Of a stretch of DNA of 64,000 bases, positions 63,773-64,000 are shown piece after piece. The position numbers and the translations under genes were made by a program. Numbering within the stretch: the first letter of the stretch is position 1; the number at the start of each line of letters is the position of its first letter. The stretch covers positions 8,251,001-8,315,000 of the forward strand of contig NZ_CP109178.1 of NCBI RefSeq assembly GCF_036248255.1. The letters are read 5' to 3'. The DNA is from Streptomyces sp. NBC_01717. Its GTDB lineage: Bacteria > Actinomycetota > Actinomycetes > Streptomycetales > Streptomycetaceae. The notes under the pieces are model-generated. The model ran no database searches. It was not told the DNA's origin and worked only from the letters and a program-made list of their open reading frames with translations.

Positions 63773-64000
63773 TCAGACCCGCGTTCCGGTCGGCAACACG
63801 GCACGGGCGATGCCGGTGAGGTTGCCCTGCGCGACGAGGATCTCGCGCCGGTTCGATCCGTCGATACCGGCCGCGTAGACGCTCCCGCCCAGGTCGGTCA
63901 CGTACACGCGGCCGCCGTCCGGATCGAGGGCGAGGCCGATGCCTTCCATCAGGTGGGTCAACAGGATCTCGGGCGTCCGCTGCCCGTCCGGGGGCTCCAT
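63773..64000 (-). CDS. C-terminal end of a beta-propeller (SMP-30/YWTD-like) protein, partial
   Basis: The last 75 residues of a leftward gene that continues beyond the window are visible. The repeat GIGLALDPDGGRVYVTDLGG, then SVYAAGIDGSNRREILVAQG is typical of six-bladed propellers (NHL/YWTD/gluconolactonase type). The Met at the edge is probably internal. Function cannot be told from this fragment. Confidence 0.7.
   Translation of the reverse strand: MEPPDGQRTPEILLTHLMEGIGLALDPDGGRVYVTDLGGSVYAAGIDGSNRREILVAQGNLTGIARAVLPTGTRV

Overview
The window looks like a stretch of a Streptomyces-type actinomycete chromosome. GC content and third-position GC are very high, GTG starts and ATGA/GTGA/TGATG gene overlaps are frequent, and several genes have promoters whose -10 box sits about 7 nt before the start codon (leaderless style). 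The content also fits: a c-di-AMP (ydaO-type) riboswitch in front of a LysM/transglycosylase cell-wall gene, F420-type luciferase-like oxidoreductases, cholesterol oxidase, I36 inhibitor and NRPS genes. I saw no rRNA, tRNA, CRISPR array or replication origin.

Layout. 1-3.1 kb: edge of a TOBE/HTH gene, a LysR regulator, a decayed NAD-formate dehydrogenase, a PPOX flavoprotein and small hypotheticals. 3.2-5.7 kb: zwf and gnd, oxidative pentose phosphate genes read leftward. 6.8-13.7 kb: a rightward operon for C4 acid sugars (D-erythronate and L-threonate): ltnD, otnK, otnC, MFS permease, otnI, denD and a GntR/FCD regulator. 13.9-23.2 kb: a leftward five-gene biosynthetic operon. It encodes SbnA and SbnB (L-2,3-diaminopropionate synthesis), a TauD/SyrP-like dioxygenase, an NRPS of order (half C)-A-PCP-TE, and a PCP fused to a polytopic membrane domain of the kind found at the end of poly-epsilon-lysine synthetase, but with no adenylation domain of its own. 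This split, poly-amino-acid-synthetase-like system is the most interesting content. 23.6-31.9 kb: a complete hydroxyquinol/resorcinol-to-central-metabolism cluster (FAD hydroxylase, a fused maleylacetate reductase-hydroxyquinol dioxygenase, 3-oxoadipate CoA-transferase, thiolase, AraC regulator), bracketed by two direct copies of a 167/168-bp MITE-like element.

32-39 kb: DacB-type carboxypeptidase, small lipoproteins, a patch of transposase remnants, the riboswitch-LysM gene, a GNAT and a DinB-like protein. 39.3-46 kb: Tat-exported cholesterol oxidase, an AhpD-like/DapB-like pair, an MFS/DeoR divergent pair with palindromic operators, and an ArsR-like regulator. 46-52 kb: secreted proteins, a composite of IS5 fragment and broken LLM oxidoreductase, a large collagen-like repeat protein and an IS5 tail. 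52-57 kb: two-component system with two small exported proteins, and an FUSC-type membrane protein. 57.7-64 kb: secreted protein, TetR/alcohol dehydrogenase pair with duplicated operators, small membrane protein, GNAT, HxlR regulator, SRPBCC-LLM pair and the edge of a beta-propeller gene.

How genes work together: the C4 acid operon funnels two different acids through OtnI/OtnK/OtnC to dihydroxyacetone phosphate. The aromatic cluster funnels resorcinol-like phenols through hydroxyquinol, maleylacetate and 3-oxoadipate to succinyl-CoA and acetyl-CoA. The diaminopropionate operon supplies its own unusual monomer, activates it and probably assembles it at the membrane. All functions are read from sequence by eye without database searches.
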